Below the pieces are notes generated by a model. It searched no databases. It was given only the letters and a program-made list of their open reading frames with translations, and had not been told where the DNA came from. Source: Poriferisodalis sp965231925 (GTDB taxonomy: Bacteria; Actinomycetota; Acidimicrobiia; Acidimicrobiales; Poriferisodalaceae). From it: a stretch of 64,000 nucleotides of DNA. Made by a program: the position numbers and the translations under genes. The stretch spans positions 4,216,001-4,280,000 of the forward strand of contig OZ246894.1 of assembly GCA_965231925.1 (NCBI GenBank), written 5' to 3'. Shown here one piece after another: positions 33,520-42,454 of this stretch (position 1 is its first letter; the number at the start of each line of letters is the position of its first letter).

Positions 33520-34273
33520 GAGCCGACACGCCTCCAGAGACGGTGAACACCTCGCCGGTCACATAGCTCGCCTCATCCGACGCCAGGAATGAGACCATCG
33601 AAGCGACGTCGTCGGGCTGGCCGATACGGCCGAGGAACGCCTTGTCGGACAGGTAGCTGTCGAAGAAATCCTGGGGGTAGATCCGGCGCAGGAAGTCGTT
33701 GTAGATCAGGCCGGGCGCTACCGCATTGACCCGCACCCCGTGCTCGCCGTTCTCGGCGGCAGCCACCCGGGTGAGAGCGAGCACGCCGGCCTTGGCGGCG
33801 GAATAGGCGGCGCCGTGCTCGGTCGACATCTCCCAGGCCGCGATCGACGAGATGTTGATGATCGAGCCGCCGCCCGCGGCGATCATCGCCGGCAGCGCAT
33901 GGCGCATGCACACGAACGTGCCGGTCAGATCGACATCGAGGCAGCGCTGCCACGTCTCGACCGACATCTCGGCGACCGGCTCGATCTTCGACCAGCCCGC
34001 GTTGTTGACCAGCACGTCGAGCCGGCCCTTGCCGGCAACGACTTCAGATACGACAGCCTCCACCTGTTCGTGGTCGGTCACGTCGAGGTGATGCGCGCTC
34101 ACCTCACGCCCGACCTCGGAGGCCAGAGCGTCGGCGAATTCGGTGCAGCGGCGCTCATGGGCATCGGTGACCACCACGTCGAGCCCGTCGCCGGCGAGCC
34201 GCCTGGCCACCGCCGCTCCGATGCCGACGCCGGCGGCGGCGGTCACCAGTGCGACCCGCGAGTCGTTGGCCAT
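33512..34273 (-). CDS. Short-chain dehydrogenase/reductase
   Basis: A 253-residue classical SDR. The nucleotide-binding TAAAGVGIG (11-19) is a slightly altered TGxxxGxG, followed by NNAG (90-93), Ser142/143, Y157-S-A-A-K161 and the C-terminal GEVFTVSGG. It oxidises or reduces a hydroxyl/keto group with NAD(P)H. Embedded in the catabolic operon between the F420-type oxidoreductase and the amidase. Confidence 0.9.
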   Translation of the reverse strand: MANDSRVALVTAAAGVGIGAAVARRLAGDGLDVVVTDAHERRCTEFADALASEVGREVSAHHLDVTDHEQVEAVVSEVVAGKGRLDVLVNNAGWSKIEPVAEMSVETWQRCLDVDLTGTFVCMRHALPAMIAAGGGSIINISSIAAWEMSTEHGAAYSAAKAGVLALTRVAAAENGEHGVRVNAVAPGLIYNDFLRRIYPQDFFDSYLSDKAFLGRIGQPDDVASMVSFLASDEASYVTGEVFTVSGGVSARG

Positions 34274-35286
34274 CAGCTTCCTCCCTCTGCTTCGACCGCA
34301 CCGATGACGGTGTCGGACAGTTGGGCGAGACGTTCTTCGCGCCCGCCCGAGAGCAGCGCGAACGTGATCCGGTCGATGTCGAGGCTCCAGAGCTCACGCA
34401 GCCGCTGGACGCACGTGTCGAGGTCGCCCGCCAGCGCCACCGACTTGACGAATTCGTCAGACACGGTGTGCTTGTGCTCTGCCTGCAGCGAGAGGTGATC
34501 GACGAGGCCGTACTCGCCTGCAGCGCGTGCGAATTCGGGGCGGAATCGCTCCCATGCGGGTGGCATGCGCTTCCATGGATGGAAGGTGGCGGCCTGGCTG
34601 GTGGCCCATGCCCGCACGTCGTCGAGGGCGCTGGCCTCGTCGTCACCGACCGACATGGTGACGAAGAGATCGATGGTCAGCTCGCTGCGGTCGCGCCCGG
34701 CGGCGGTGAGCCCCTCGTTGATGTAGTCGAGCTGCCACGCGCAGAACTCGGGGTCGGCCGCGCCCATGAGCACGGCCCCGTCGCACGCCTCGCCGGCGAG
34801 CCGCAGCATGGCGGGCTGCGAGACAGCGAGGTAGACGGGTACCTGACGTTGTGCGGTGGCCAGGCGAACCTGGGTGCCGTCGACCTCGCACGGCTCGCCG
34901 CTGAAGAGCCGGCGGAAGTCGTCGATCCCGGAGCGCAGGTCGCCCAGCTTCGACGGCGTGCCGCCGGCGCCGAGCACGGCCGACCAGCCGGCGCCGAGCC
35001 CGAGCACGGCACGGCCGCCGGAGATCTCGTCGAGCGCAGCGGTGGCATTGGCGGTGACCGTCGAGTGGCGGGTCACGAGGTTGGTGACACCGGCGCCGAT
35101 GAGCACGTTCTCAGTCGACAGCGCGGCCAGGTTCATCGCCGCGTACACATCCTTCATGCCGAGCTGGAAGTCGATGTACCACAGCGCCTCGAAACCGCCG
35201 TCCTCGACAGCGCGGGCCAGTTCGGCCGTGCGACTCAACGGTTCGCGGGGGCTGACGCCCAAGGAAATGCCGTAGCGGTGCTTCAC
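34273..35286 (-). CDS. LLM-class F420-dependent oxidoreductase
   Basis: A 337-residue protein from GTG 35286, overlapping the hydrolase stop by 4 bp. LLM features: RYGISLGVSPREPLSRTAEL, FEALWYIDFQLGMKDVYAAM, IGAGVTNLVTRHSTVTANA, ALDEISGGRAVLGLGAG-WSAVLG and VYLAVSQPAMLRLAGEACDG. The block resembles methylenetetrahydromethanopterin-reductase-like enzymes. Probably catalyses a reductive or oxygenation step in the pathway encoded by this operon. Confidence 0.87.
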   Translation of the reverse strand: MKHRYGISLGVSPREPLSRTAELARAVEDGGFEALWYIDFQLGMKDVYAAMNLAALSTENVLIGAGVTNLVTRHSTVTANATAALDEISGGRAVLGLGAGWSAVLGAGGTPSKLGDLRSGIDDFRRLFSGEPCEVDGTQVRLATAQRQVPVYLAVSQPAMLRLAGEACDGAVLMGAADPEFCAWQLDYINEGLTAAGRDRSELTIDLFVTMSVGDDEASALDDVRAWATSQAATFHPWKRMPPAWERFRPEFARAAGEYGLVDHLSLQAEHKHTVSDEFVKSVALAGDLDTCVQRLRELWSLDIDRITFALLSGGREERLAQLSDTVIGAVEAEGGS

Positions 35287-36077
35287 GCTGGTGTCCTCTT
35301 TGCCAGGAGCTGGGCAACCAGCTCGCCGTAGGCGTCGGGCTGGTCGACGGAGATCAGGTGACCGGCGCCAGCCAGCTCGTGGTACCGGCTGCCGGCGACT
35401 GCCTCGACGATCATGTCCGATGCCCGACGCGGGCAGAAGACATCGTCTGATGCTCCGACGACATCGACGGGGACGCCGATCTGGCCCAGCAGGGGGTGCA
35501 GCGGCTCGGAGCGGATCCCGATCATGGCCCGGGCCGCGTTGATGTAGCCGGGGCCATCGCCGACGGCGTCCACCCGCCGCGAGGTCGCGGCGTCGATGTC
35601 GGCTCCGGTCACGATCTGGCGGGCCGTGTCGTCGCGCAGGCCGGCGGCGAAGCCCGCCATGTCTCGGGACTCGATCTGTGCGATGCGGCCTTCGAAGAAT
35701 TCGGCTGCGGCCCTGCCCACGACCGACGAGGTGGCCACCACGATGAGGTGCTCGATCAGGGTTTCGGGCACCGTCGCGGCCTTGAGTCCGATCGTGCCGC
35801 CCAGCGAGTAGCCGACGACAGCCGCAGGGCCGGTCTCGGCCGCCAGGAACCCTGCCAGATCGTCGCTCAGCTGTGCCAGGGTGCCGGCGCCATGCCCGGG
35901 AGTCGTCCTGCCGTGTCCGCGAAGGTCGACGGCATAGACGGTGAAGCCGTCGAGATGGGCCGCGATCGGGTCCCAGGAGCGATGATCCTCGGCCAGCCCG
36001 TGCAGCAGCACGACCGGGGGGCCCGAGCCGTGTCGCCGGTAGTGGACCGTGATGTCGTTCAGCTCGACCGTGCTCAT
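35283..36077 (-). CDS. Alpha/beta hydrolase
   Basis: A 264-residue alpha/beta hydrolase: oxyanion segment VVLLHGLAEDHRSWDP, nucleophile S91 in VVGYSLGGTIGLKA, an acidic residue in VVGASDDVF and catalytic His in LAGAGHLISVD. Similar to 3-oxoadipate enol-lactonase and MhpC-like hydrolases of catabolic clusters. ATGA overlap with the ligase gene upstream. Confidence 0.88.
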   Translation of the reverse strand: MSTVELNDITVHYRRHGSGPPVVLLHGLAEDHRSWDPIAAHLDGFTVYAVDLRGHGRTTPGHGAGTLAQLSDDLAGFLAAETGPAAVVGYSLGGTIGLKAATVPETLIEHLIVVATSSVVGRAAAEFFEGRIAQIESRDMAGFAAGLRDDTARQIVTGADIDAATSRRVDAVGDGPGYINAARAMIGIRSEPLHPLLGQIGVPVDVVGASDDVFCPRRASDMIVEAVAGSRYHELAGAGHLISVDQPDAYGELVAQLLAKRTPA

Positions 36078-37696
36078 CGGATTGCACCTCCATCGGAGTC
36101 TTCGCCGCCGACTCCCGCTTCGGCGGTCACCGCAGCGGCACTGACGAGCTCATCGCGCAGCTGGTGCTTGCGGATCTTGCCCGCAGCCGTTCGCGGGAAG
36201 CCCTCGACCTGCATCAGCCGTTCGGGCCAGTACCGCCGCGGCAGGCCCTGCTCAGCGCAGAACGCGACGACCTCGTCGAATTCGAGCGGAACGCCGGACT
36301 GGACGACCGCGCAGATGCGCTCGCCGAGTCGCTCGTCGGGCCAGCCGATCACTGCCACGCCGACCACGTCGGGATGGGCGACAATCGCATTCTCGGTTTC
36401 GACGGGAGAGATGTTCACGGCCCCGCGGATGATGAGGTCCTTGTGTCGCCCGGTGATCGACACGCAGCCGTCGGCATCGATACGGGCGAGGTCGCCGGTG
36501 CGGAAGAACCCGCCGTCGAGGAGGTGCTCTGCGTACAGCTCGGGTTGGCCGTAGTAGCCGTTGAACACGCCGGGTCCGCGCATGACCAGCTCGCCGTCTC
36601 CGGTGGCCTGCAGCCCTCCCTCGCCGTCGAGGACGCGCAGCTCGAGCCCAGGCAGGCCCACCCCCACCGTGTTCTCGATCTGCGCCGCAGTCGAGCCCGC
36701 TACACAGGTGGTGAGACCGCCCTCGGTCATGCCCCACAGGGGTGTGACGAACGTATTCGGCAGCTCGGTCCTGCAGCGGCGGATGAGCGCCGGCGGCACC
36801 TGGGCGCCGCCGCACAGGAAGCTCCGCATCGACGCCAGCTTGGGCTCGCAGCCACGCCATTCGGCATTGACCAGATCCAGCAGGAACGGGGTTGCGGCCG
36901 CCGTGAAATCGGCACGGTGACGAGCCACCAGGTCGAGGGCGCCGGCGGCGTCCCATTCGTCTTGGAGGATGAGCGGCGCTCCAACCAGCAGTGACAGGCG
37001 GGCGCCGTGAATCGCACCGACGCTGTGGCCCAGCGGGGACGGCATGAACACGGGCGTGCGGTGGTCGAGCCCGAAGCGCTCGGCGAACTGCAGGTTGAGC
37101 GCCGCCAGCGTGTCCTCGCTGTGGCTGACCGCCTTGGGAGGGCCCGTGGTGCTCGAGGTGAACATGAGATGCGCAGTGTCGGCGGGCACGTCGGCGGTCC
37201 GGGCTTGGGAGACCGTCGGGCCGTGCACGACCAGCAGGGCTTCGTGGGCCGCTGTCACTGCGAGCTGGGTGGAGACCCCGTCGGCGGCGCGCCGGATCGC
37301 CTCATCGGGCGGCGCCTGCCGGTGCGGGCCGGCGCTGATGACCATGGCCGGCTGGATCAGGCGAAGGATGTGGCGCAGGTGGGCCTCGGCCGTAGTGACC
37401 GGGGGCGTGGCGGGAACGTGGCCCGCCCTCAGCACGGCCAAGAACATCACCACCCAGGCCGGGCAGTTCGGCAGGTGGATCAGTATCACCCGCCTGCGGG
37501 TGCCGACGGCGGTGCGGATGACATCGGCGGCCTCCGCGGCTGCGCGCCACACTTCGGATCGGGTCAGGGTGCTGCCGTCGCTGACCAGCGCGAGTTCATC
37601 GGGCCCCGAGGCGACGTGAGACTCGAAGCGGTCAACCAGCGAACGACCGGTCCACCATCCAGCGAGCCGGTAGCGCTCCGCGGCGTCATCGACCAC
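36074..37696 (-). CDS. AMP-dependent acyl-CoA/acid ligase
   Basis: A 540-residue ANL-superfamily ligase. Phosphate-binding motif FTSSTTGPPK (179-188), then PLWGMTEGGLTTCVAG, the hinge FFRTGDLARIDADGCVSITG, GAVNISPVETENAI and the C-terminal Lys in RTAAGKIRKHQLR. It activates a carboxylic acid as acyl-AMP, usually for CoA thioester formation. First gene of the five-gene operon and divergent from the TetR regulator. Confidence 0.9.
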   Translation of the reverse strand: MVDDAAERYRLAGWWTGRSLVDRFESHVASGPDELALVSDGSTLTRSEVWRAAAEAADVIRTAVGTRRRVILIHLPNCPAWVVMFLAVLRAGHVPATPPVTTAEAHLRHILRLIQPAMVISAGPHRQAPPDEAIRRAADGVSTQLAVTAAHEALLVVHGPTVSQARTADVPADTAHLMFTSSTTGPPKAVSHSEDTLAALNLQFAERFGLDHRTPVFMPSPLGHSVGAIHGARLSLLVGAPLILQDEWDAAGALDLVARHRADFTAAATPFLLDLVNAEWRGCEPKLASMRSFLCGGAQVPPALIRRCRTELPNTFVTPLWGMTEGGLTTCVAGSTAAQIENTVGVGLPGLELRVLDGEGGLQATGDGELVMRGPGVFNGYYGQPELYAEHLLDGGFFRTGDLARIDADGCVSITGRHKDLIIRGAVNISPVETENAIVAHPDVVGVAVIGWPDERLGERICAVVQSGVPLEFDEVVAFCAEQGLPRRYWPERLMQVEGFPRTAAGKIRKHQLRDELVSAAAVTAEAGVGGEDSDGGAIR

Positions 37697-37921
37697 TGCT
37701 GTTCACTACTCCCGATCTTGCTCGGCCGAAGCAGTATTGCAGGCTGCGGAATTGATCACAAGACTGACATCGCTTTTGTTTATTCAGCGACCCGCTGGCA
37801 CCGATGTAGGATCGAAATTTGCGGGCGTCCGGGCCCGAGATGATCCTGCAAGCGAACAGACAAGCGGGAACCAACCAGGTGCACCACACCGAACAGATGC
37901 CTTCCGGCGACGCCAGCGCAC

Positions 37922-38533
37922 ATGGCCACTGAACCAACGACGCCCAAGGGCCTGCGAACCCGACAGACGATCCTCGACGCGGCGTCGAAGGTCTTCACCA
38001 GGGACGGCTACGTCGATGCCCGCATGAGCGATGTGGCCGATCAGGCCGGGCTCTCCCTCGGCGGCCTGTACCGGTACTTCGAGAACAAGGAGGACCTGTT
38101 CCGAAGCGTCATCCGAGACCTCCACGAGGAGCTCTTCGAGCGGAGCCGATCGTCGACGCCGATCGCCGAGGACCCTCACACGGCGCTGTTCGAGGCGAAC
38201 CTCGGATACCTGCAGCTCTACCACGACAACAGCGGCGTGATGCGGGCCTTCATCGAGGCGACGACAGTGGAGGAACGCTTCACCACGATCTGGTGGACCA
38301 TGCGCGAGCGCCACGTCGCCCGGTTCGTGCACGCGGTGGAGCACGACGACCGCATCCAGCTCGACGGGTTCGATCCGACCACGGTGGCCCGGGCGATGGC
38401 CTCCCTGGTCGAACAGACCGCCTACACGACATTCGCCCACGCAGCGCTCAACACAGCACCAGTGGACGTCGAAACGGTGGCGCGCATTGTGACGCGGGCC
38501 TGGTACCGCAGCTTCTACGGCGACCCCGGCTGA
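37922..38533 (+). CDS. TetR/AcrR family regulator
   Basis: A 203-residue regulator. The N-terminal HTH covers about residues 10-56 (RQTILDAASKVFTRDGYVDA, MSDVADQAGLSLGGLYRYFE, NKEDLF). The C-terminal ligand domain is helical. Divergent from the ligase operon over 225 bp, so it most likely represses that operon until its substrate or CoA-ester is present. I did not find a clear palindrome in the intergenic region. Confidence 0.88.
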   Translation: MATEPTTPKGLRTRQTILDAASKVFTRDGYVDARMSDVADQAGLSLGGLYRYFENKEDLFRSVIRDLHEELFERSRSSTPIAEDPHTALFEANLGYLQLYHDNSGVMRAFIEATTVEERFTTIWWTMRERHVARFVHAVEHDDRIQLDGFDPTTVARAMASLVEQTAYTTFAHAALNTAPVDVETVARIVTRAWYRSFYGDPG

Positions 38534-38641
38534 GCCCAGCAGCCCGAACCCCAAGGGAAGACGCAGGCTCCGACGGTTCTGTCGCAGCGTCGGACGTGCA
38601 ACGGTTACCGTCCGAACGCGCACACATCGCCAGGAGGCTGC

Positions 38642-39400
38642 ATGCACACCGAACGACGCCAACTCGACGCCGGTGACGGGCAATTGGGGCTGTACCTCGC
38701 CCAGCCGGACGGCGACGGCCCCTTCCCGCTGGTGATGTTCTTCCATCACGGCCCAGGATTTGACGACGGATCGCAACAAGCGGCAGATGCCATCGCGGAA
38801 GCGGGCTTCTGCGTCGCCGTGCCCGACCGGTACTGGCGCAACGGTCGGTGGCTGACATTCGACATCGCCGCGCTCTTTGCGGAAGGCCCCGATTCGGCTG
38901 CGATGCAGGAATTCATGGGCTTGCTGCTGGGTACCACCGATGACATGGTCAACTCGGACATCGCGACGGTGCTCGCCTCCCTTGAAGACGAGCCGGCGGT
39001 CGACACCGTTAATGTCGGATGCATCGGCTACTGCATCGGAGCGCGTACCGTGATCAGGGCGCTTGCCGACCAGCCCGACGTTTTCGTCGCCGGCGTTGCG
39101 TTGCATCCCTCGTTCTGCGTGACTCCCGAGCCGGACTCGCCGCACCTGTCGGTGCCCACGATGTCTGGCCGCCTGCATGTAGGCCAAGGCACCGCCGACC
39201 AGCTCGCGTCACTCGAACAGAACCAACCCCTGCTCGACGCCGTCGCAGAACTCGGAGAGCAGGGCAGCGTGGATGTGATCGAGGGCGCCGACCATGGGTT
39301 TGCCGTCCCGGGCGGCCACGCGTATCACCCTGAAGGCGCTGCCCGGTCGTATGCGACCGCGCACGCCATCTTCGCCGAGCACCTCGGCAGCGGGGGATAG
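38642..39400 (+). CDS. Dienelactone hydrolase family protein
   Basis: A 252-residue alpha/beta hydrolase with a cysteine nucleophile: C131 in GCIGYCIGARTVIRAL, FFHHGPGFDDG as oxyanion loop, an acidic segment and His in GADHGFAVPGGHAYH. The DLH family opens cyclic lactones or esters in ring-cleavage pathways. Follows the TetR gene by 108 bp, with an AGGAGG ribosome site before ATG 38642. Confidence 0.88.
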   Translation: MHTERRQLDAGDGQLGLYLAQPDGDGPFPLVMFFHHGPGFDDGSQQAADAIAEAGFCVAVPDRYWRNGRWLTFDIAALFAEGPDSAAMQEFMGLLLGTTDDMVNSDIATVLASLEDEPAVDTVNVGCIGYCIGARTVIRALADQPDVFVAGVALHPSFCVTPEPDSPHLSVPTMSGRLHVGQGTADQLASLEQNQPLLDAVAELGEQGSVDVIEGADHGFAVPGGHAYHPEGAARSYATAHAIFAEHLGSGG

Positions 39401-39504
39401 AGTCGCCGGCCGGCCCTGCGCGCGGGGACGCAGGGAATGCTGGTCGACTACATGCAGGTGCGTCGACTCTTCCGCACATTGGACGAAAACGGAGCGTTCG
39501 CTTG

Positions 39505-39657
39505 ATGTCCTTCCGTAATGTCGCGCGCTCAGCGGGTCTTGCCGACGGCATCGTGGATGAGTCGCAGAAACTCGTCGAACAATGGCGCCGCTCAACCAGG
39601 TCGATCAGGCACGACAGCGCCGCCCGGGCACTGCTGGAGCAGCGGCGCGCCGGCTAG
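39505..39657 (+). CDS. Possible 50-aa ORF
   Basis: ATG 39505 (GGAG about 10 nt upstream) to TAG 39657 encodes MSFRNVARSAGLADGIVDES followed by a basic helical tail. It overlaps the end of the convergent SRPBCC gene by 4 bp. No family recognised; could be a remnant. Confidence 0.25.
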   Translation: MSFRNVARSAGLADGIVDESQKLVEQWRRSTRSIRHDSAARALLEQRRAG

Positions 39658-40226
39658 GCGTTGTCGTCGGGGCTGTCGGTTCCGGTGTAGAAGGCGAGGG
39701 TGCGCGCCGCCGCGGCTCGCGATTGGTCGGGGTCGCCTCCGGCGGCGGTTTCCGCCTCGGCCCAGGCGACGCTGCTGCCGGCCATGAACTCGTTGAACAG
39801 TCCCCCGACGGCGGGATCGGCCGGATCGAGCGGCGCTGCATCCGGTGCTGCAAGGTGCTCGGCGATCCCGAGCAGCGCCAGCTCCCACCCGATGCCAGTT
39901 GCGCCGGCGCCGTACTGCTCCCACCACTCAGGCGGGATCGCGGCGGTGTGGTGGAGCGTGAGGTCGGTGCGGTCGCCGGACGGGGCCAGGGTTGCGTCCA
40001 CCCAGCTGATGTCGCCGTCAATCTCCCAGGTCACGCTGATCAGCCGTGGCTTGTCGCAGGCAACGATGTCGCCGCTGGCGTTGCCTTCGATGTCGAACCG
40101 GCCGCCGACCCGGAAGTCCCCGCTCGTCGGACCGAGCCAGATCTGGATCCGCTCCGGCACGGTGAGCGCATCCCACAGCTCCGCAGGCGCAACGCCGAAC
40201 GACCGGGAGACCGTCACCACCCACAT
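39654..40226 (-). CDS. SRPBCC (AHSA1-like) protein
   Basis: A 190-residue START/AHSA1-type protein: VTVSRSFGVAPAELWDALTV, PERIQIWLGPTSGDFRVGGR, F, then LISVTWEIDGD and W-E-LALLGIAEHL. ATG 40226 gives the usual family start; the frame is open to 40301. This fold binds hydrophobic ligands. Isolated minus-strand gene. Confidence 0.8.
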   Translation of the reverse strand: MWVVTVSRSFGVAPAELWDALTVPERIQIWLGPTSGDFRVGGRFDIEGNASGDIVACDKPRLISVTWEIDGDISWVDATLAPSGDRTDLTLHHTAAIPPEWWEQYGAGATGIGWELALLGIAEHLAAPDAAPLDPADPAVGGLFNEFMAGSSVAWAEAETAAGGDPDQSRAAAARTLAFYTGTDSPDDNA

Positions 40227-40462
40227 CTGCCCGCCGTCGCGGCTCGTCGCGGACAGCGAACGCCAGGCTGCCCCAAGATGTTCAGCAGGCGTAAACCTCA
40301 CACCGCGATTGTCTCAGCCGCCCCGAATGACCCGCGCGACCCCCTCTTCTTCCGGAATCGAGGGGTCGCAAAAAATCGAGAGATACGCGCCTACCTTTGG
40401 AAATACATTCGCACGCATTCCACAGGGCGGCAGTCAACCCCTGACAGACGCGGAGACATTCC

Positions 40463-40705
40463 ATGGTCACTCAGGCACTCAAGAACTTTGAGGCGTACGA
40501 AGCGCGCCATCGAGCCGAACTCGAGCCCGAGCACAACGGCAAGGTCGCGCTCATGCACGACGAGGAAGTCGTCGGCATCTACAACGACAGTGAGTCCGCG
40601 TTCGCGGCCGGCATGGAGAGATACCGCAGGGGCGAGTTTTCCTTCCAGGAGATCGGTGCAGAGCCGGTGTACGTGAGCACACTCATCCTCGGTGAAACGG
40701 TGTGA
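40463..40705 (+). CDS. Small conserved protein coupled to a retropepsin-like gene
   Basis: An 80-residue protein from ATG 40463 (GGAGACATTCC upstream). It shares FExxExRHRAELE, VALMHDEEVVGIYND and GEFSFQEIGAEPVYV with the gene at 21056 and is DUF5678-like. Its stop overlaps the GTG of the protease gene (GTGA), so the two are a translationally coupled pair. Confidence 0.7.
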   Translation: MVTQALKNFEAYEARHRAELEPEHNGKVALMHDEEVVGIYNDSESAFAAGMERYRRGEFSFQEIGAEPVYVSTLILGETV

Positions 40706-41118
40706 GCGAGCGGATCATCGAGATCCAGCGGAGACAGATCGTCACCGAGATCGAACTAGCTACTGCAGTGCCCGGCGAGGGCGGCGCATTCACGGGTCTT
40801 ATCGACACCGGTACGCAGGAGTCGGGCGTTTCGGCGAGAGTGATTGAGCGGCTTGCAGCGGCGGCGCCTCTCTCTCCCGACAGCTACAGGCGGGTCACGA
40901 CGCTCGGCGACACGGCAGTCAGCACTCCCACGTATCGACTCTGGATGGGACTGCGCTTCGACAGCACCGGAAGCGGGCCAGGCTTCGGAGGCGGCTTTGG
41001 CACGTTCTGGCAGATTCCGAGCCGGCCCGAAGGCTTCGACGTGCTTGTCGGCATGGACATGATCGAGCGCTTCGCTGTCGAGATCGATAGCGGCGTCTGC
41101 ACTCTTCGGCGACGCTGA
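40702..41118 (+). CDS. Retropepsin-like aspartic protease
   Basis: A 138-residue single-domain protein with the aspartic protease motif D35-T-G in FTGLIDTGTQESGVS, then VTTLGDTAVSTPTYRL and a hydrophobic VLVGMDMIERFAVEIDSG closing block equivalent to the second hallmark (I-L-G-x-D-x-L). Retropepsin-like enzymes are active as dimers. Pairing with the small protein before it is recurrent in bacteria; target unknown. Confidence 0.8.
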   Translation: MSERIIEIQRRQIVTEIELATAVPGEGGAFTGLIDTGTQESGVSARVIERLAAAAPLSPDSYRRVTTLGDTAVSTPTYRLWMGLRFDSTGSGPGFGGGFGTFWQIPSRPEGFDVLVGMDMIERFAVEIDSGVCTLRRR

Positions 41119-41728
41119 CCCGACTGCCGCAGGGGCAGCCAGCAGCCCCGACACGAACCTCGAACATCAACTGGCGGTCGCGAACCCCGTATCGCTCCGC
41201 AACCGACTTAGACAACCGCTTACTGGTTGGGGTCGCAGCCTGAGGGAAGTCGAGGAACGCTGTCGAGAACGGGATCGTTTCGCCGATCTCGGTCAGTCGC
41301 CAGCCCGGCTCCTGGTGAGACAGCTCGCTGACCTGAGTACCGGTCATCCTCTCAAGCTGGTCGAGCACGTCGTCGATTGTCTGCTTCTCTTCTGCGGTGA
41401 ACCACGTCAGGTCCGCTGCGCGCTTGGGCACCAACCGATGCTGAGGGCGACCGAGGAAATTCTCCTCAATCAACTCGGCCGCATCGGAGTCGATCAGCCG
41501 CCGGCGGACCGGCAGCAGCTGATGCGGAGCGGGGCCATGAGGGAGTTTCTGGAACTGGCAACCCGAGACCACACGGTGATGTCGCCGCAGGTGCGTGAAC
41601 TCCACGAAGAACAGCACCTTGTTGAGCTTCGTAGCCCCTCCAGCGCGGTCGCCCTGCAACCGAGACGAGACATGCAGTAGCAGCTCGGCGAACTTGTCCT
41701 CGGCGTAGGCGACGTCCATGGGATCCAT
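40919..41728 (-). CDS. Panacea-domain (DUF4065/SocA-like) protein with an abnormal C-terminus
   Basis: From ATG 41728: DVAYAEDKFAELLLHVSSRL, ATKLNKVLFFVEFTHLRRHH, QFQKLPHGPAPHQLLPVRRR, WFTAEEKQTIDDVLDQLERM and SELSHQEPGWRLTE. These are the DUF4065/Panacea landmarks of antitoxins that neutralise diverse toxins. Family-like sequence ends near residue ~190 (about 41150); the frame then runs on, antisense through the protease gene, to 40919 with low-complexity Arg/Ser/Cys content. The natural stop has probably been lost. No toxin gene is adjacent. Confidence 0.65.
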   Translation of the reverse strand: MDPMDVAYAEDKFAELLLHVSSRLQGDRAGGATKLNKVLFFVEFTHLRRHHRVVSGCQFQKLPHGPAPHQLLPVRRRLIDSDAAELIEENFLGRPQHRLVPKRAADLTWFTAEEKQTIDDVLDQLERMTGTQVSELSHQEPGWRLTEIGETIPFSTAFLDFPQAATPTSKRLSKSVAERYGVRDRQLMFEVRVGAAGCPCGSRVSVAEECRRRYRSRQRSARSCPCRQARRSLRAGSESARTCQSRLRSLARFRCCRSAVPSRVDTWEC

Positions 41729-41883
41729 CGTAGGAGAGGGGATCATCGAGATCCTGATCGTCGCACAAGATATAGGTTGTCGATTCTGCATTTTTCTACA
41801 ATAAATAGATTGTTGGCAAATGCATCTTGCTATATATGTGTTGTGGAAGGACCAGTTCCAAGTCTGGGACTGCGAGGACAATC

Positions 41884-42342
41884 ATGAAGAGCCAACGAGC
41901 CGTTGCCCGCAGCCGTCTCGACGCGCTCCTGTCGCGCGTGCCTGATCTGGCGCGGCCGAACAAGGGCTGGATCCGGGCGCTGCGCGACGCCCTCGGCATG
42001 TCGAGCGCCGACCTGGCGCACCGCATGGGAATCAGCCAGCAGCGAGTGACCGCTATCGAGCGCGGCGAGCAGGACATGACCATCAAGCTCGACACGCTGA
42101 TGCGAGCTGCCCACGCACTCGACTGCGAGCTCGTCTATGCGCTGGTGCCCCGCGCCAGCCTCGACGCCATGGTCAAGGACCAAGCGAGAAGGCAAGCAAC
42201 CGAGCGAATGCGCCGCGTCACCCATCACTCCCGACTGGAGGACCAGCAGCCCACAGAGACAGACCTCGCGGAGCAGATCGAAGAACTCGCCGCCGAGCTC
42301 GCCGAACGGCGCGGACTGTGGAGCACCGCCCCGAGCCGATGA
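41884..42342 (+). CDS. Mobile mystery protein A, second copy
   Basis: A 152-residue Xre-family protein from ATG 41884, parallel to the gene at 13603 throughout: GWIRALRDALGMSSADLAHR, MGISQQRVTAIERGEQ, TIKLDTLMRAAHALDCELVY, ALVPRASLDAMV and HSRLEDQQ. Its upstream region is unusually AT-rich. Its TGA overlaps the ATG of a truncated B gene. With B destroyed, this is an orphan antitoxin. Confidence 0.85.
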   Translation: MKSQRAVARSRLDALLSRVPDLARPNKGWIRALRDALGMSSADLAHRMGISQQRVTAIERGEQDMTIKLDTLMRAAHALDCELVYALVPRASLDAMVKDQARRQATERMRRVTHHSRLEDQQPTETDLAEQIEELAAELAERRGLWSTAPSR

Positions 42343-42431
42343 GCGACTGGCGCTTCCCCCAGCACGATGGGCACACCCCGTTGTCCGAGGAGGACCGCCA
42401 AGGCCTACTACTCAGCTTCGCCCGAGGTTGA
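42339..42431 (+). pseudogene. Stump of mobile mystery protein B
   Basis: ATG 42339 overlaps the A stop (ATGA) and encodes 30 residues, MSDWRFPQHDGHTPLSEEDR, QGLLLSFARG, then TGA. This is the N-terminal signature of protein B (compare GDGHTLLFDEDRAGLL at 14106); the whole Fic domain is absent. Confidence 0.7.
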
Positions 42432-42454
42432 AGAGCACCGCTGAGTTCCGCCAT

